Positions 18,301 to 26,871 of a stretch of 64,000 nt of DNA are shown piece after piece. The stretch lies in contig JBEKLF010000013.1 in NCBI GenBank assembly GCA_050010335.1, positions 5,656 through 69,655 on the forward strand, read 5' to 3'. The DNA comes from Bog-366 sp050010335 (GTDB lineage Bacteria > Acidobacteriota > Terriglobia > UBA7540). How positions within the stretch are numbered: the first letter of the stretch is position 1; every line of letters begins with the position of its first letter. The position numbers and the translations under genes were made by a program. Under the pieces are notes generated by a model. The model saw only the letters and a program-made list of their open reading frames with translations. It ran no database searches and was not told the origin of the DNA.

Positions 18301-18745
18301 CGACGACTGCCGTCAGGCTTGCCCCCGTTTGGACGTCTCCCAGGTTCATGCTCCAGTCTTTCTTCACAGGCTCGTTTGTGGGTTTCTTCGGGTTCTTCGA
18401 AGCCGCCTCCGTCGCCGCTGCTGACGCGCTCACGATGGCCGTGCGCGCCGCAAAATCCGCCGCTCCTGACAGGTTTCGCTGCAAAGTGCTCCGCTTCAAC
18501 TGCTGCATCTGGTAGCGGGGTTCATTGGTAATCTTGTACCAATTCTCGAGGGTGCCATTCTTCACGGCGTCAGTAAACGTGCCGGGGTTGGAAAAGACGA
18601 GGTGGCGGTGAGTCCAATCGTCAGGCACGCCGGCGGCCGGCTTCGACGCCGTTTGACCTTGAGTCAAAATCGACGAGATCATCACGATGCAGAAAACGCA
18701 CACAGAAAGGGACACCCTGAAAAAGGAAGGCGTCTTGGCGGTCAT
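15389..18745 (-). CDS. Secreted repeat protein, paralogue B
   Basis: An 1,118-residue member of the same family as A, C and D. ATG at 18745 follows AAGGAGCTGAAC. Signal peptide residues 1-32 end near LTQGQ, then comes GVPDDWTHRHLVFSNPG. Residues of about 180-620 are beta-rich repeats with paired Cys, fewer and more diverged than in A. The conserved C-terminal domain follows (YPAKYSFSTTAAGLC, YVVYNTGSPG, VYWSYHTGPGVVVTSPVISL, TIYVGDNNGYLHKFTGVFLG). The C-terminus is CAIQASQTAP. The many Cys in an exported protein imply disulfides. It is likely cell-surface or secreted; no sorting motif of a named system was seen. Confidence 0.85.
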   Translation of the reverse strand: MTAKTPSFFRVSLSVCVFCIVMISSILTQGQTASKPAAGVPDDWTHRHLVFSNPGTFTDAVKNGTLENWYKITNEPRYQMQQLKRSTLQRNLSGAADFAARTAIVSASAAATEAASKNPKKPTNEPVKKDWSMNLGDVQTGASLTAVVGTTISASTVPSGSNFTLDGVTFTANPPSSESATLTVNSLPTSSSNTVTVTNGSNHFVLTENATAGSATGTFNTLPTADALATVTIGPNTLNLATTATAAAYSLTLDTPGETTTGSITYSYTGTGSTYTFTISNSATTTACALSSGTTYTGTFADSGTPGTAGTHFRTALGDCVTAASLGTSLTVGGTGATATLTDTYLGTLLSVTSNTLNNQTNTPTTGSNGSAASCSAAGNTYTVDYVVSNGATGLASMASSLHSALGLCAGAADVSSTYTTGSTSLGITGSVIGNSFTSSNATVFSFSSVTGNDGTNACTSATAGTFGTGTTVAAVATAISDAVTACTSAIQAGTGINNTTSTNGSGGVTVNAYTPGTTGASGLTLATSGAWASWGSFGGGSDGSNSATTFKYWTGNTYDTQSQLATDIATALGDNTTTITPNFTIGTPSGGNILITYRTAGPSGNSQALTTSTTPDFTALTGGTFSGGVSTTVGAGQYPAKYSFSTTAAGLCSNSSTPDYVVYNTGSPGSSGQANIVAYDNIYSGCSSVSGASTTVPLVYWSYHTGPGVVVTSPVISLDGTKVAFIETPTSTGAATLRILKWSGGEGSDFSSPVAPDHLYTNTTAGAGGNTNWSACTSGSCMISVAFQTQLNPDTNSSPWYDYSSDTIYVGDNNGYLHKFTGVFLGAPGEVTTTFPVAVETGQSLTGPVLDNTHSLVFVGSSDGILESVGSSSGTVVRSGAIGIAAIDIADSPTVDPSAGTVYAYVSAHSGGGPSVYQFTYSFASGNTGNAHITASGMGTAGTTVPLYAGDFDNAYYSSANPATPTGHMWVCGNTGGTPTLYALTITTNTLTTTPTTGPTLSNASATSCSPVTEFYNGTSDYIFVSPQTQSGTAAESCTANEGCVISFTVSGTTATHSGSGAFPGGGSAIVVDTQNTTVSGTLQIYFGILGSQGCGGSGGVGTGTGGCAIQASQTAP

Positions 18746-19073
18746 GTTCAGCTCCTTAGAAATCTCCCCTGGCGAGAGAAATTTGTTTTCCGTTCACCCG
18801 AGCACTGGGTTCTAGGGACTAGGGGCTGGGGGCTCGTGGTACGGGCATTTTGCCCGTGCTCTGTCCCCAGCACCTAGTCCCGTCACTTAGTCCCGCCGTG
18901 CCACTTCAGTCTACAATCCGGCAGATCCTACAAGGCGCGGACCTACAAAACAGGTCTGCTACACGGGCTGGCACAGGCAGGCACCAAGCGCCACTACTGA
19001 AAATTTACCAAATACAAACTCGCCTCCAGAAAGTGCCCCGGCCAGCTCGCGCGTCGGCCTCGGCGACCGAATG
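18746..19073. repeat. Duplicated spacer, copy 1
   Basis: The whole spacer between paralogues C and B is nearly the same as 21003-21351, including a block near 18995-19065 (ACTGAAAATTTACCAAATAC onward) that is almost identical. It contains GTACGGGCATTTTGCCCGTG and an imperfect stem of TAGGGACTAGGGG against CCCCAGCACCTAGTCCC. The ribosome binding site of paralogue B lies at its left edge. It was probably copied together with a paralogue gene. Confidence 0.85.
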
Positions 19074-21002
19074 CTACGGCAACGCTTGTGACGCCTGCAC
19101 GGCGCAGCCACTCGAGGTTGATGGGCAACTCTCCGCCGCGAGTGAATAGAAATAGATCTGCGACGCGCCAGCCAGACTACCCGTGTTGTCGATGATGGTC
19201 CCGCTCGCGCCGCCAGTAACATTCAAGACCGCGTTCGGTGCAAGACTGGTGGTGAAGGTGGCGGGAATTGTGTAGCCATATAGACATGCACCCGTACATC
19301 CGCTGGCGGTTCCATTGGGCGTTACGCTCAGAAAGAGATAATCGTTGCTCCCGTTGAGAAACTCAGTAACTGGGGAGCCGGTATTTGTGGATTGGCTTGT
19401 GAGTGTCGGGCCCGTAGTTGAGGAGGAAGCCATCGTGCCGTTTGTGACTGTTATTTTGTAAAGCGTCGGGACCCCAGGATAGGCGCCGCTTGCGGCCCCC
19501 CCTAACACATAAAGAGCCCCACTCGCGCTCCCGCCGGTGTAATAGCCGCCATTGAAGGCTCCTGAATATAGAGGAACTGACGAAGGAGTTTGCATCCCTC
19601 GGCCCAAAATTGCCTTTACCGGCGTTTGGGTGTTGATAGAGCTTGTCGTCGTGTATTGATAAACCGCCGAGCACGCAGTAGCGGTAGTACCATTACTTGC
19701 CAGGCAATTACTGGTGTTATCGATGCCAATAAACACGTACGCCTTTGAGGCACTGGAGTCCACAATGGGGGCGTCGTTCATTCCCTCCCCCGTCCCCACA
19801 GCACCCGATATGGTACCCGAAGTCGTAACTGTTCCCACCGTTGCGCAAATTGCATTTATGCCCGTTACCGCACAGACGGAGTGGAACGGCGTAGCTGTCC
19901 CAGTATCGCCGACAAAGACCAACCCTGTCGAGCTGTCGTAAACGGGCGACGTGAGTGGGCTCGTTGAGACCGCCGATTTAAACGGAGTACCGGACTCAGT
20001 GGGGGTGGTGCTACCCAAAAAAACGTTAATAAATTTGTGAAGATTCCCACTGCCGTCACCAACCCAGATTGTGTCACTCCCGTAATCGTAGTATGGCGCT
20101 GAGGTGGTGTCAGCGACGGTGCCGTAAAGTGCAATCGTCGTATAGCAGGGCGCCCCACAGGCCTTGTAGCTGGCATTGGCCGCGAAAGTGGCCGCGGCAG
20201 GGGCGGCGACAGTGCCGCCGGAAGTAGACAACGGTTTCAGGATCACCAAGCTCGCTGCCGTAGAGGTGCTCTGGATGTACGCCACTTGGTCGCCCGCCAA
20301 ATCGATGATGGGGGAGAGGGTGGCGTTGGACGCCGTACCATTGCTGGTGTTGTAAGCCCAAGCGATCTGGGGGACAGCTCCGCCGCTGCCACCCGCGCCG
20401 CAGCCGGTGCCACTTGGCCCGGAAGTGCCGTAAAGATTTTTGTACGCGACCACGGTGGCCGTCGCAGTGCTTGTAGCACCGCCGGTGGTGTACATAACCC
20501 AATCACTGCATGCCGCCGGACTGTTAAAGGAGAACTTGGCAGGGTACTCGCCGCCCACCCTCGACGTCGGGCTGTACGTGCCCAGGGTCTCTACCCAATC
20601 CTTACTCAGCTTGCTTTTCTTGGGGGGGGGGCCGCCTCTAGCGCTACTCAGGCTGACTAGGTCAGAAATGTTGGGCAGCAGCGTGAGGGCCTCGGGTGTT
20701 GGCCCGGAGGAGACCGATGCGCTCGCCCTTCCAGCCCGCTTCATCTGCTGCACAGTGTAGCGTGGATCGGTGACGGTACGATACCACTCCGTAAAGTGTC
20801 CCTTACCCAGCGCTTCGGCCGCCGTGCCAGGGTTCGAGAAGACCACATGGTGGTGAGTCCAGTCGTCCATCACTCCCACAAGAGGCCCGATAGCCGGTGT
20901 GCCGGACATCAAAACATTCAGGCCAGCGAGCAGGCCAATGGCCAGCCCGTATACCCCTACCGCAACGGACAGCTTGTAAAGCAAGTTTCTCTTGGCGCTC
21001 AT
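19074..21002 (-). CDS. Secreted protein, paralogue C
   Basis: A 642-residue member of the family without repeat arrays, so it shows the core architecture: an N-terminal hydrophobic signal/anchor (residues about 10-32), VMDDWTHHHVVFSNPGTAAE, TDPRYTVQQMKRAGR, a short linker with PPPKKSKLSKDW, and the propeller-like domain (YPAKFSFNSPAACSDWVMY, DTIWVGDGSGNLHKFINVFL, SPVYDSSTGLVFVGD). The tail is CAVQASQALP. ATG at 21002 follows AAGGAGCGGACT. The linker KKSKLSKDW has counterparts in A and B (KKDW). Closest to paralogue D. Role unknown. Confidence 0.85.
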   Translation of the reverse strand: MSAKRNLLYKLSVAVGVYGLAIGLLAGLNVLMSGTPAIGPLVGVMDDWTHHHVVFSNPGTAAEALGKGHFTEWYRTVTDPRYTVQQMKRAGRASASVSSGPTPEALTLLPNISDLVSLSSARGGPPPKKSKLSKDWVETLGTYSPTSRVGGEYPAKFSFNSPAACSDWVMYTTGGATSTATATVVAYKNLYGTSGPSGTGCGAGGSGGAVPQIAWAYNTSNGTASNATLSPIIDLAGDQVAYIQSTSTAASLVILKPLSTSGGTVAAPAAATFAANASYKACGAPCYTTIALYGTVADTTSAPYYDYGSDTIWVGDGSGNLHKFINVFLGSTTPTESGTPFKSAVSTSPLTSPVYDSSTGLVFVGDTGTATPFHSVCAVTGINAICATVGTVTTSGTISGAVGTGEGMNDAPIVDSSASKAYVFIGIDNTSNCLASNGTTATACSAVYQYTTTSSINTQTPVKAILGRGMQTPSSVPLYSGAFNGGYYTGGSASGALYVLGGAASGAYPGVPTLYKITVTNGTMASSSTTGPTLTSQSTNTGSPVTEFLNGSNDYLFLSVTPNGTASGCTGACLYGYTIPATFTTSLAPNAVLNVTGGASGTIIDNTGSLAGASQIYFYSLAAESCPSTSSGCAVQASQALP

Positions 21003-21351
21003 AGTCCGCTCCTTAGAAATCTCCCCTGGCGAGAGGAATTTGTTCTCCGTTCACCCGAGCACTGGGTTCTAGGAACTAGGGGCTGGGGGCTCGTGGTACG
21101 GGCATTTTGCCCGTGTTCTCTCCCCAGCAGCTACATCCCAGCCCCTAGTCCCTAACCCCCAGCTCGTAGTCCCACCGTGCCACTTCAACCTACCATCCGG
21201 CAGATTCTTCAAGCCGCGGACCAACAAAACAGGTCGCGCCACTGGCTGCTACAGGCAGGCGCCAAGCGCCACTACTGAAAATTTACCAAATACAAACTCG
21301 CCTCCAGAAAGTGCCCCGGCCAGCTCGCGCGTCGGCCTCGGCGACCGAAAA
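21003..21351. repeat. Duplicated spacer, copy 2
   Basis: Second copy of the 18746-19073 spacer, upstream of paralogue C. The two differ by scattered substitutions and a slightly longer run of CCCAGCCCCTAGTCCC phrases here. Confidence 0.85.
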
Positions 21352-23139
21352 CTACGGTGACGCTTGTGACGCCTGCACGGCGCAGCCGGATGTAGTGCTG
21401 TTGCAACTCTCACTTGAGAGAGAATAGAAATAGATATTCGATGCGCCAGTCGGGCTCGTCGAATTGTTATCGATAATAATGCCGCTCGATCCCCCCGTCA
21501 CGCCTAAACCAGCCGTAGGTGACCCGGAATGCGTTGTAGTATTAGCCGGGACAGCGTAGTTATAGAGGCAGGCGCCTGTTGTGCATCCGGTTATACTTTG
21601 GCCATTCCCATTGACACTGAGGAAAACCCAGTCGTGGGTACCGTCGTAAAACTCCGTAACGGGGGAGCAGGTGGGGGAGGTGTTTGTGGTGGATACTTGG
21701 TTGTAAACATGAAGCGTGAGCGCCGGCCCGCTGCTTATCGCGATCTGGTAAAGCGTCGCGTTGGCTGAACCGCTAGTTACGTCGGTGGCGCACACGTAGT
21801 AATTCCCGTTTGTCGATGAGGTGTGCTGGTTGTCAAAGGCGCCATCATAGATTTTCAGCGAGGTACTCCCAGTCGTGGTGAGCGCAACGCTGGTGACGCC
21901 ATAGCTGCTGATGCTGGAAGCGCTGAAGATGTTAACATAGGCAGGGTGACCCGTCGTCCCTCCGTATGGGTTCTCAACATATACGTAGGATGTGGATGAG
22001 GCAGCGTCAACGAGCGGTGCGTCTTGGATCCCTACGGTACTCAGCTGACTGGACGATGCCAATGATCCACCGGACGAACTCAGCGAGTGCAAATAACCGG
22101 AACCATCCGCGACGAAGATCGTTCCGCTATTGGGATCGACAACCGGGCCCGTCAGTATCGATCCCGATCGCACCGTCACCGGCCAGGGAGTACCGGAGAC
22201 GGTCGGCGTTCCAGAGAAGACGGTTGTGTATTTGTGCAGTATTCCGGCGTCGTCCCCGACGTACATCGTGTCGTGCGCGTAATCGTAGAAGGGCGAGGAG
22301 TTGGTGTCGGTGGTGCCCAAGCTGAACTGGAAGTAGCAGGGCGAGGTACAGCCGCTATGGTAATTACTGGCGCTGGTTGCCAAACTAGGTGAGACGACTG
22401 AGCTGCCGGAACTCGCCATCTTCAGCAACACCAAGTTCGCCGTGCCGCTTACTGTTTGCACAAATGCGACCTGGGTACCGTCAAAACTGAGGACGGGGGA
22501 AAGGTTGGAGGTCCCCCCCCCGGTGTTATATGCCCAATAGACCGTCGGCGCGGACGATCCGCACTGTCCCGTACCGGTACCCGGGTAAAGGTTGGTGAAG
22601 GCGATCATGGTGGCCTGGGAACTGCCGCCAGCGACCCCAGTGGGGTACACAACGTAATCGCTGCAACTCGCGCTGCCTGTAAACGAGTATTTGGCGGGGT
22701 ACTGATCCGCCGCCGTCGATGCGTAGGAGCCCAGGGGTTCTTGCCAATCCTTACTCAGCTTGATTTTCTTGGGCGGCGGACCACCTCTCGCACTACTCAG
22801 ACTGGCCAGGTCAGAAATATCGGGCAGCAGCTCGACGTTGCCAGGTGTTGGCGCGAGGGACAGCGATGCGGTGGCCGCTCGAGCGCGCTTCATCTGGTGA
22901 ATCCTAAAGCGCGGATCGGTGACAACCCGGTACCATTCATTGAAGTGGCCCGCGGCCAGCGCTTCGGCGGCCGTGCCGGGGTCGGAGAAGACCACATGGT
23001 GGTGCGTCCAGTCATCGGGCAGGCCCATGACTTGCGGCGTATTTCCCTGCCCGGAAATGAAAACGGTAAGGCCGACGACGGCGACAATGGCCAGAGCGAA
23101 AATGGCAACCTTGGAAATCTTATGACTGTGGGGCTTCAA
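21352..23139 (-). CDS. Secreted protein, paralogue D
   Basis: About 595 residues with the same core as C: a hydrophobic N-terminus (KVAIFALAIVAVVGLTVF), GLPDDWTHHHVVFSDPGTAA, PPPKKIKLSKDW, QYPAKYSFTGSASCSDYVVY, DTMYVGDDAGILHKYTTVF, and a final CAVQASQASP. The frame opens at a GTG (23160), but AGGAGG lies inside that extension, about 9 bases before a TTG at 23139. TTG is therefore the likelier start and gives a family-like short N-terminus. It is the first gene of the four in transcription order, with a possible promoter about 370 bp upstream. Confidence 0.82.
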   Translation of the reverse strand: MKPHSHKISKVAIFALAIVAVVGLTVFISGQGNTPQVMGLPDDWTHHHVVFSDPGTAAEALAAGHFNEWYRVVTDPRFRIHQMKRARAATASLSLAPTPGNVELLPDISDLASLSSARGGPPPKKIKLSKDWQEPLGSYASTAADQYPAKYSFTGSASCSDYVVYPTGVAGGSSQATMIAFTNLYPGTGTGQCGSSAPTVYWAYNTGGGTSNLSPVLSFDGTQVAFVQTVSGTANLVLLKMASSGSSVVSPSLATSASNYHSGCTSPCYFQFSLGTTDTNSSPFYDYAHDTMYVGDDAGILHKYTTVFSGTPTVSGTPWPVTVRSGSILTGPVVDPNSGTIFVADGSGYLHSLSSSGGSLASSSQLSTVGIQDAPLVDAASSTSYVYVENPYGGTTGHPAYVNIFSASSISSYGVTSVALTTTGSTSLKIYDGAFDNQHTSSTNGNYYVCATDVTSGSANATLYQIAISSGPALTLHVYNQVSTTNTSPTCSPVTEFYDGTHDWVFLSVNGNGQSITGCTTGACLYNYAVPANTTTHSGSPTAGLGVTGGSSGIIIDNNSTSPTGASNIYFYSLSSESCNSTTSGCAVQASQASP

Positions 23140-23514
23140 AGCGTTTTCCCTCCTATTCACCTATCCCGGCGCAAGATGCACTTGGCGTACCGCTCACATC
23201 CGTTCACCCGTTTGATCTGAGTTGGGTGGCACGGGCTGCGGGGTGCTGGGTACCGGCGGATTTTTCCAACCCCAGCACCTAATCCCCAGTACTTAGTCCC
23301 CAGTACTTAGTCCCCAGTCCCGAGTCCTTAATCCCCGGCTCGGCCCTGCTACTCTACCCTATACTCCGGCAGTAAGTTGCCAAACCCCACGGACACCTGC
23401 ACATTGCTGGATTGCTTGCACTTTTGCGTCTGGCAGGTATGTCCGCATCTTACAATTTTGCCCTCGGCGCCGTGCGCTAGATTTTTACACTTGGAGTGAG
23501 ACTACAAGACGCCC

Positions 23515-23543
23515 ATTCTCTCCAAATTTTTGCGTCACGTCAA
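23515..23543 (-). promoter_or_regulatory. Possible sigma70-type promoter for the paralogue cluster
   Basis: On the minus strand TTGACG (23543-23538) and GAGAAT (23520-23515) are separated by 17 bases. The -35 matches 5 of 6 and the -10 4 of 6. The 5' leader would include the repeat-rich block at 23230-23345. Confidence 0.3.
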
Positions 23544-23639
23544 GTACCATTTGAGGTAATAATACGGGCCTTCCCTAGGGAAAATCTGGTTCACTTCAAC
23601 TTGCGCTTTTCGGCTGAAAACAAAGGGAGTTGTTCCCCG

Positions 23640-23760
23640 AACAAAGAGGGTATCAAGTATCAGGTGTCAGGGCTTTTATGGCGCCTGGCACCGAACACCT
23701 AGGTTTTACTGGCACCTGACACCTTGCACCTGACACCTTCTTTGATCTGTGCCGTGGTGA
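23640..23760. repeat. CAGGTGTCAGG-type short repeats
   Basis: Degenerate short phrases (AGGTGTCAGG, CACCTGACACC, GGCACCTGACACCTT) arranged as loose inverted copies. The same phrases occur inside the repeat insertion of the HprK-like gene. Confidence 0.6.
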
Positions 23761-23811
23761 AAGCCTTCCTGAGCCCGGCGGGGCTAAGCGCCACGATTGG
23801 CTGTGAAACCG

Positions 23812-23958
23812 GTGCGAAGCTTTAGAGTGCGGCAGCTTGCTGCCGCTTTCCTCCGCGCGAGCTTGCTCGCGGGGATTTCGAATCGGCGCACAACTCGCCG
23901 CCAGCAAGCTGGCTGGGGATAAAGCGGCAGCAAGCTGCCGCACTCTAAAGCTTCGCAC
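23812..23958. repeat. 38-bp perfect inverted repeat, MITE/REP-like
   Basis: Arms 23812-23849 and 23921-23958 are exact complements. The 71-base centre holds two smaller palindromes (GCGCGAGCTTGCTCGCG, and GCCAGCAAGCTGGC). No ORF. The adjacent CCGCCCTAAAGGACGGCG (about 23962-23979) recurs in the opposite orientation at about 63394-63411. Confidence 0.88.
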
Positions 23959-24113
23959 GTGCCGCCCTAAAGGACGGCGCTACACGTGCCCCTGCGAGTT
24001 TCCTTCCCGGCGACCCATTACCGGGAAAACGTTGCATTGATGCTCAGCACTTGAAAGGACATCCTCGCACAGAGACGCTGAGACGCAGAGATGCGGGCGG
24101 GGCATCTGAAATG

Positions 24114-25289
24114 TCAAATTTGAGATTTGAGATTCCTCGGGGCGCCGCCGGTCATGAGGGCGCGGAGGCCCAGGAGGAGCATGCGGGGTTGGTGCAGGCA
24201 AAGGCGCAGCAGGAGGCTACCGGGCTCGTCGCGGGTGTGGGCTTCCAGGTCCTGGCGGGCGCGGGAATTCAGCAGGTCCACCAGGTGGGAGTAGTGCGCC
24301 TGGGTGAAACCGTGAATCAGCTTGCGGATCAGCAGGTGGGTATTTAGTTCGAGGCGCAGGGCGTGGAGCTTCGCGCTCGATCCGCCCTTCACGATGGCTT
24401 CGGCCACGGCCAGGGCGCCGCGGAATCCGGTAACGATTCCACCGACCGTCGTGACCTTGACGTGGCCGGCAGCGTCGCCCACCAGGTAAACATCGCCACC
24501 TGGTAATTGGCGGCGGACGGGCGTCCATCCGGTATAGATGGGGATCCTGGCCCCCTGGAATCCTCGGGGCGTCAGGTGATGGCGTTCGAGGAAACCCTCC
24601 AGAACCGAGCGCGTCGGGGCCCCATCTTCGCCGATGAGGCCGACAACACCTTCGGTGGGCGAGTGGGGAATGAGCCAGTAGAAGTAGGGCGTGTCGTCGG
24701 GGATGAACCAGACGCGCACGGTGTCGGGCGCCATGCCCTTGGGCAAATCCACGATGGCCTGCACCAGGGGGACGGTGCGAGGCTTGGGCCACCCCGCCGA
24801 CTGTGCCACCCGGCTGACGGCGCCGTCCGCGCCCACCACGGTGCGAAACTGGGCGTCCTCGGTGCGACCGCCTTGGGCGCGCTCCATCACCATCGTCAGG
24901 GTGTGGTCGGTTTGCTGGAGAGAAAGGAGTTCTTGTCCGAACTCGACTCGCGCACCGGCCCCTACCGCAGCCGTAGCCAACTCTTGGATCAGCGTGCTGC
25001 GCTCAATCACAAGGTCGGGCCGGCGGAGGGCGATCTTCGCTACCCGGCCGTCGGTGAACAGTTCGAATCGGCGGATCTCGTTGACGACCGCCTTCTCGCC
25101 CAGGCCTTCGAGGATTTCCCGCATTCGGTCAGTGACGATCAGCGTGCGCGGAGCCGAGTCGAGCCGGTCCCTGCCTTCAAAAACCTGCGCTTCGCGCCCG
25201 GCGCGGGCGAGCGCATACGCTGTGAACAGGCCTGCCGCCGATGCGCCAACGATCGCGATTTGCGGGTGGGAGTAGTGACGCCTAGCCAA
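24114..25289 (-). CDS. FAD-dependent oxidoreductase, geranylgeranyl-reductase-like
   Basis: A 391-residue flavoprotein. The N-terminal dinucleotide-binding motif is IAIVGASAAGLFTAYALARAG with a downstream Glu (FEGRD). A central VVGADGAVSRVA segment and a late GDAAGHVKVTTVGGI (FAD ribityl-binding) follow, in the order typical of the geranylgeranyl reductase / halogenase-like group. The PYFYWLIPHS segment is also usual for that group. Members reduce isoprenoid chains or act as monooxygenases. Being next to a WecA/MraY-type transferase it might act on a polyprenyl carrier, but that is only a guess. No obvious disruption. Confidence 0.75.
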   Translation of the reverse strand: MARRHYSHPQIAIVGASAAGLFTAYALARAGREAQVFEGRDRLDSAPRTLIVTDRMREILEGLGEKAVVNEIRRFELFTDGRVAKIALRRPDLVIERSTLIQELATAAVGAGARVEFGQELLSLQQTDHTLTMVMERAQGGRTEDAQFRTVVGADGAVSRVAQSAGWPKPRTVPLVQAIVDLPKGMAPDTVRVWFIPDDTPYFYWLIPHSPTEGVVGLIGEDGAPTRSVLEGFLERHHLTPRGFQGARIPIYTGWTPVRRQLPGGDVYLVGDAAGHVKVTTVGGIVTGFRGALAVAEAIVKGGSSAKLHALRLELNTHLLIRKLIHGFTQAHYSHLVDLLNSRARQDLEAHTRDEPGSLLLRLCLHQPRMLLLGLRALMTGGAPRNLKSQI

Positions 25290-25490
25290 GCTTCCTCATG
25301 CACTGATGTCCGTCGTCTTGTGTGCGCTCAAGTTCAATCAGAGCTTCCATGCTTTTCCACGCCCGTGAGGGGCTGGGCAGGCAAGCTAAAGCTCCACAGT
25401 ATAACCCAATTCTCGACGGCTGCGCGAGCCCATACCTCACAATGACTCGGTGGTTACCGATCCCAAATGCCCTAGGATCGTAAGGATTTC

Positions 25491-25612
25491 GCCACGGAGA
25501 CACGGAGATCACAGAGAAAGAGCTATAGGGGGACAGAACCAGGACCGTAATCCTTAACCACTCATGTAGTAGAAGTGTTTTTCTCTGTGATCTCAGTGCC
25601 TCTGTGGTTAAT
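25491..25612. repeat. Inverted repeat, CCACGGAGACACGGAG type
   Basis: GCCACGGAGACACGGAGATC..AGAGAAA (25491-25519) faces TTTTCTCTGTGATCTCAGTG..TGTGGTTAAT (25579-25612) across a spacer. The arms pair with a few mismatches. It is related to the repeats at 386-466 and 5128-5196. Confidence 0.7.
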
Positions 25613-25627
25613 CTTTTCTTCGCAGCG

Positions 25628-25697
25628 CGATGAGCGGCGTAGCGGCGAGTCAATCCGTCAGTTGACGGACCACATGGCGGCGTAACGCCGCCTCTAC
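25628..25697. repeat. Double-hairpin repeat, GGCGGCGTAA type
   Basis: GAGCGGCGTAGCGGCGAGT, then a TCAGTTGACGGA centre and GGCGGCGTAACGCCGCC, ending CTCTACA. The same family recurs at 36596-36650 and 50536-50612 and as a fragment near 15035-15065. Confidence 0.75.
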
Positions 25698-25698
25698 A

Positions 25699-26736
25699 TT
25701 AAACCTTGCTTTGCCGCTCATAAGGAAACCGCTCCAGCATAACGACCGCTGCCAGCGCAGCCAGCGCCACGACGATGGCCATACCATAGGAGAAAACCGC
25801 CGGCGTTCGGTAGACAAGCAGGGCGAGCAAGCCGGCGACAGCCCCTACGCCATAGAGCGCCAGGACGGCTCCCCGCTGCCCGAGTCCCACATTCGCCAAA
25901 CGGTGGGCGGTGTGGTCTTTGCCGGGGCTGGCAAAGGGAATCAGTCCGCGGCGCGATCGCGAGATCGAAACCAGGGTAGTGTCGAAAATCGGAACAATCA
26001 GGAGCAGCACCGGGATCATCCAACTGGTGGTTTCCGGCGCGCTGTGCAGGCGCAGCTTGAGCCCCAAGGTCGCCACCATGAACCCTAGAAACATCGCGCC
26101 ACCATCTCCCATAAAGATTTTGGCGGGGTTGAAATTCCAGATCAGAAACCCCAAGGAGCCGCCGAGCAGGGCCGCTGCCAAGGTGGCCACCAGGACCTGG
26201 CCCTCACGAATCGCCAGGAGGGTGAAAAACAGGGAAGCGATGGCCGTCACGCCGCTGGCGAGGCCGTCCATGTGATCGAAAATATTATAGGCGGCGGTGA
26301 TTCCCACCACCCAGAATAGCGTGAGGCCAATGTCCGTGATGGGGCCTAGGGAACCGGGCAAGAAGGCAGAGCCCACCTGGGTTCTGACCCCGAGCGCCAC
26401 CAGCGTCAGGGCCGCGAGCGGCATGGCGACAAACAACTTGACCTGATGATGGAGCAGGTGGCGGTCGTCCAGGATGCCCACCACCAGCAGTAAGGTCGAG
26501 GCCGCGAGAATGCCGAAGATTTGGCCCCGCGCGCGGCTCTCCACAAACCCGATGATGGCGAGAACGGTCCCGCAGTAGATGGCGACTCCGCCCAGCAAAG
26601 GTATGGGGGTGCGGTGGATTTTGCGCGCGTTGGGGATATCAACAATCCCCCAGCGAAGAGCCATCCGGCGGATGGGAACAATTAAGCCGCAGGAAGTCGC
26701 AAAAGCCACTGCGAACGCCAGCGCTCCTCCCAGCAT
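25699..26736 (-). CDS. WecA/MraY-family sugar-phosphate transferase
   Basis: A 345-residue multi-pass membrane protein that moves a sugar 1-phosphate from a UDP-sugar onto undecaprenyl phosphate, the first step of a lipid-linked glycan. Family motifs are in order: KIHRTPIPLLGGVAIYCG (first cytoplasmic loop), VVGILDDRHLLHHQVKL (Asp pair), FDHMDGLASGV, FMGDGGAMFLGFMVATLGL, and the final PGKDHTAHRL (His motif). About ten hydrophobic segments. ATG at 26736 is chosen because AGGAGG lies just upstream. It opens the polysaccharide locus and is the likely initiating enzyme. Sugar specificity cannot be read from sequence. Confidence 0.88.
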   Translation of the reverse strand: MLGGALAFAVAFATSCGLIVPIRRMALRWGIVDIPNARKIHRTPIPLLGGVAIYCGTVLAIIGFVESRARGQIFGILAASTLLLVVGILDDRHLLHHQVKLFVAMPLAALTLVALGVRTQVGSAFLPGSLGPITDIGLTLFWVVGITAAYNIFDHMDGLASGVTAIASLFFTLLAIREGQVLVATLAAALLGGSLGFLIWNFNPAKIFMGDGGAMFLGFMVATLGLKLRLHSAPETTSWMIPVLLLIVPIFDTTLVSISRSRRGLIPFASPGKDHTAHRLANVGLGQRGAVLALYGVGAVAGLLALLVYRTPAVFSYGMAIVVALAALAAVVMLERFPYERQSKV

Positions 26737-26871
26737 TGCTCCTCCTCTTGCGCCATGGCCATCCATCCTGGCCATGTTTCTATGCGGGCAGGATGCCCGC
26801 GCTCCCATCCCTTGGGCTCCACGCCTACCCCGGAACGAGCCTTATACTGCTACCCTTTTTCCTCCGCTTCG

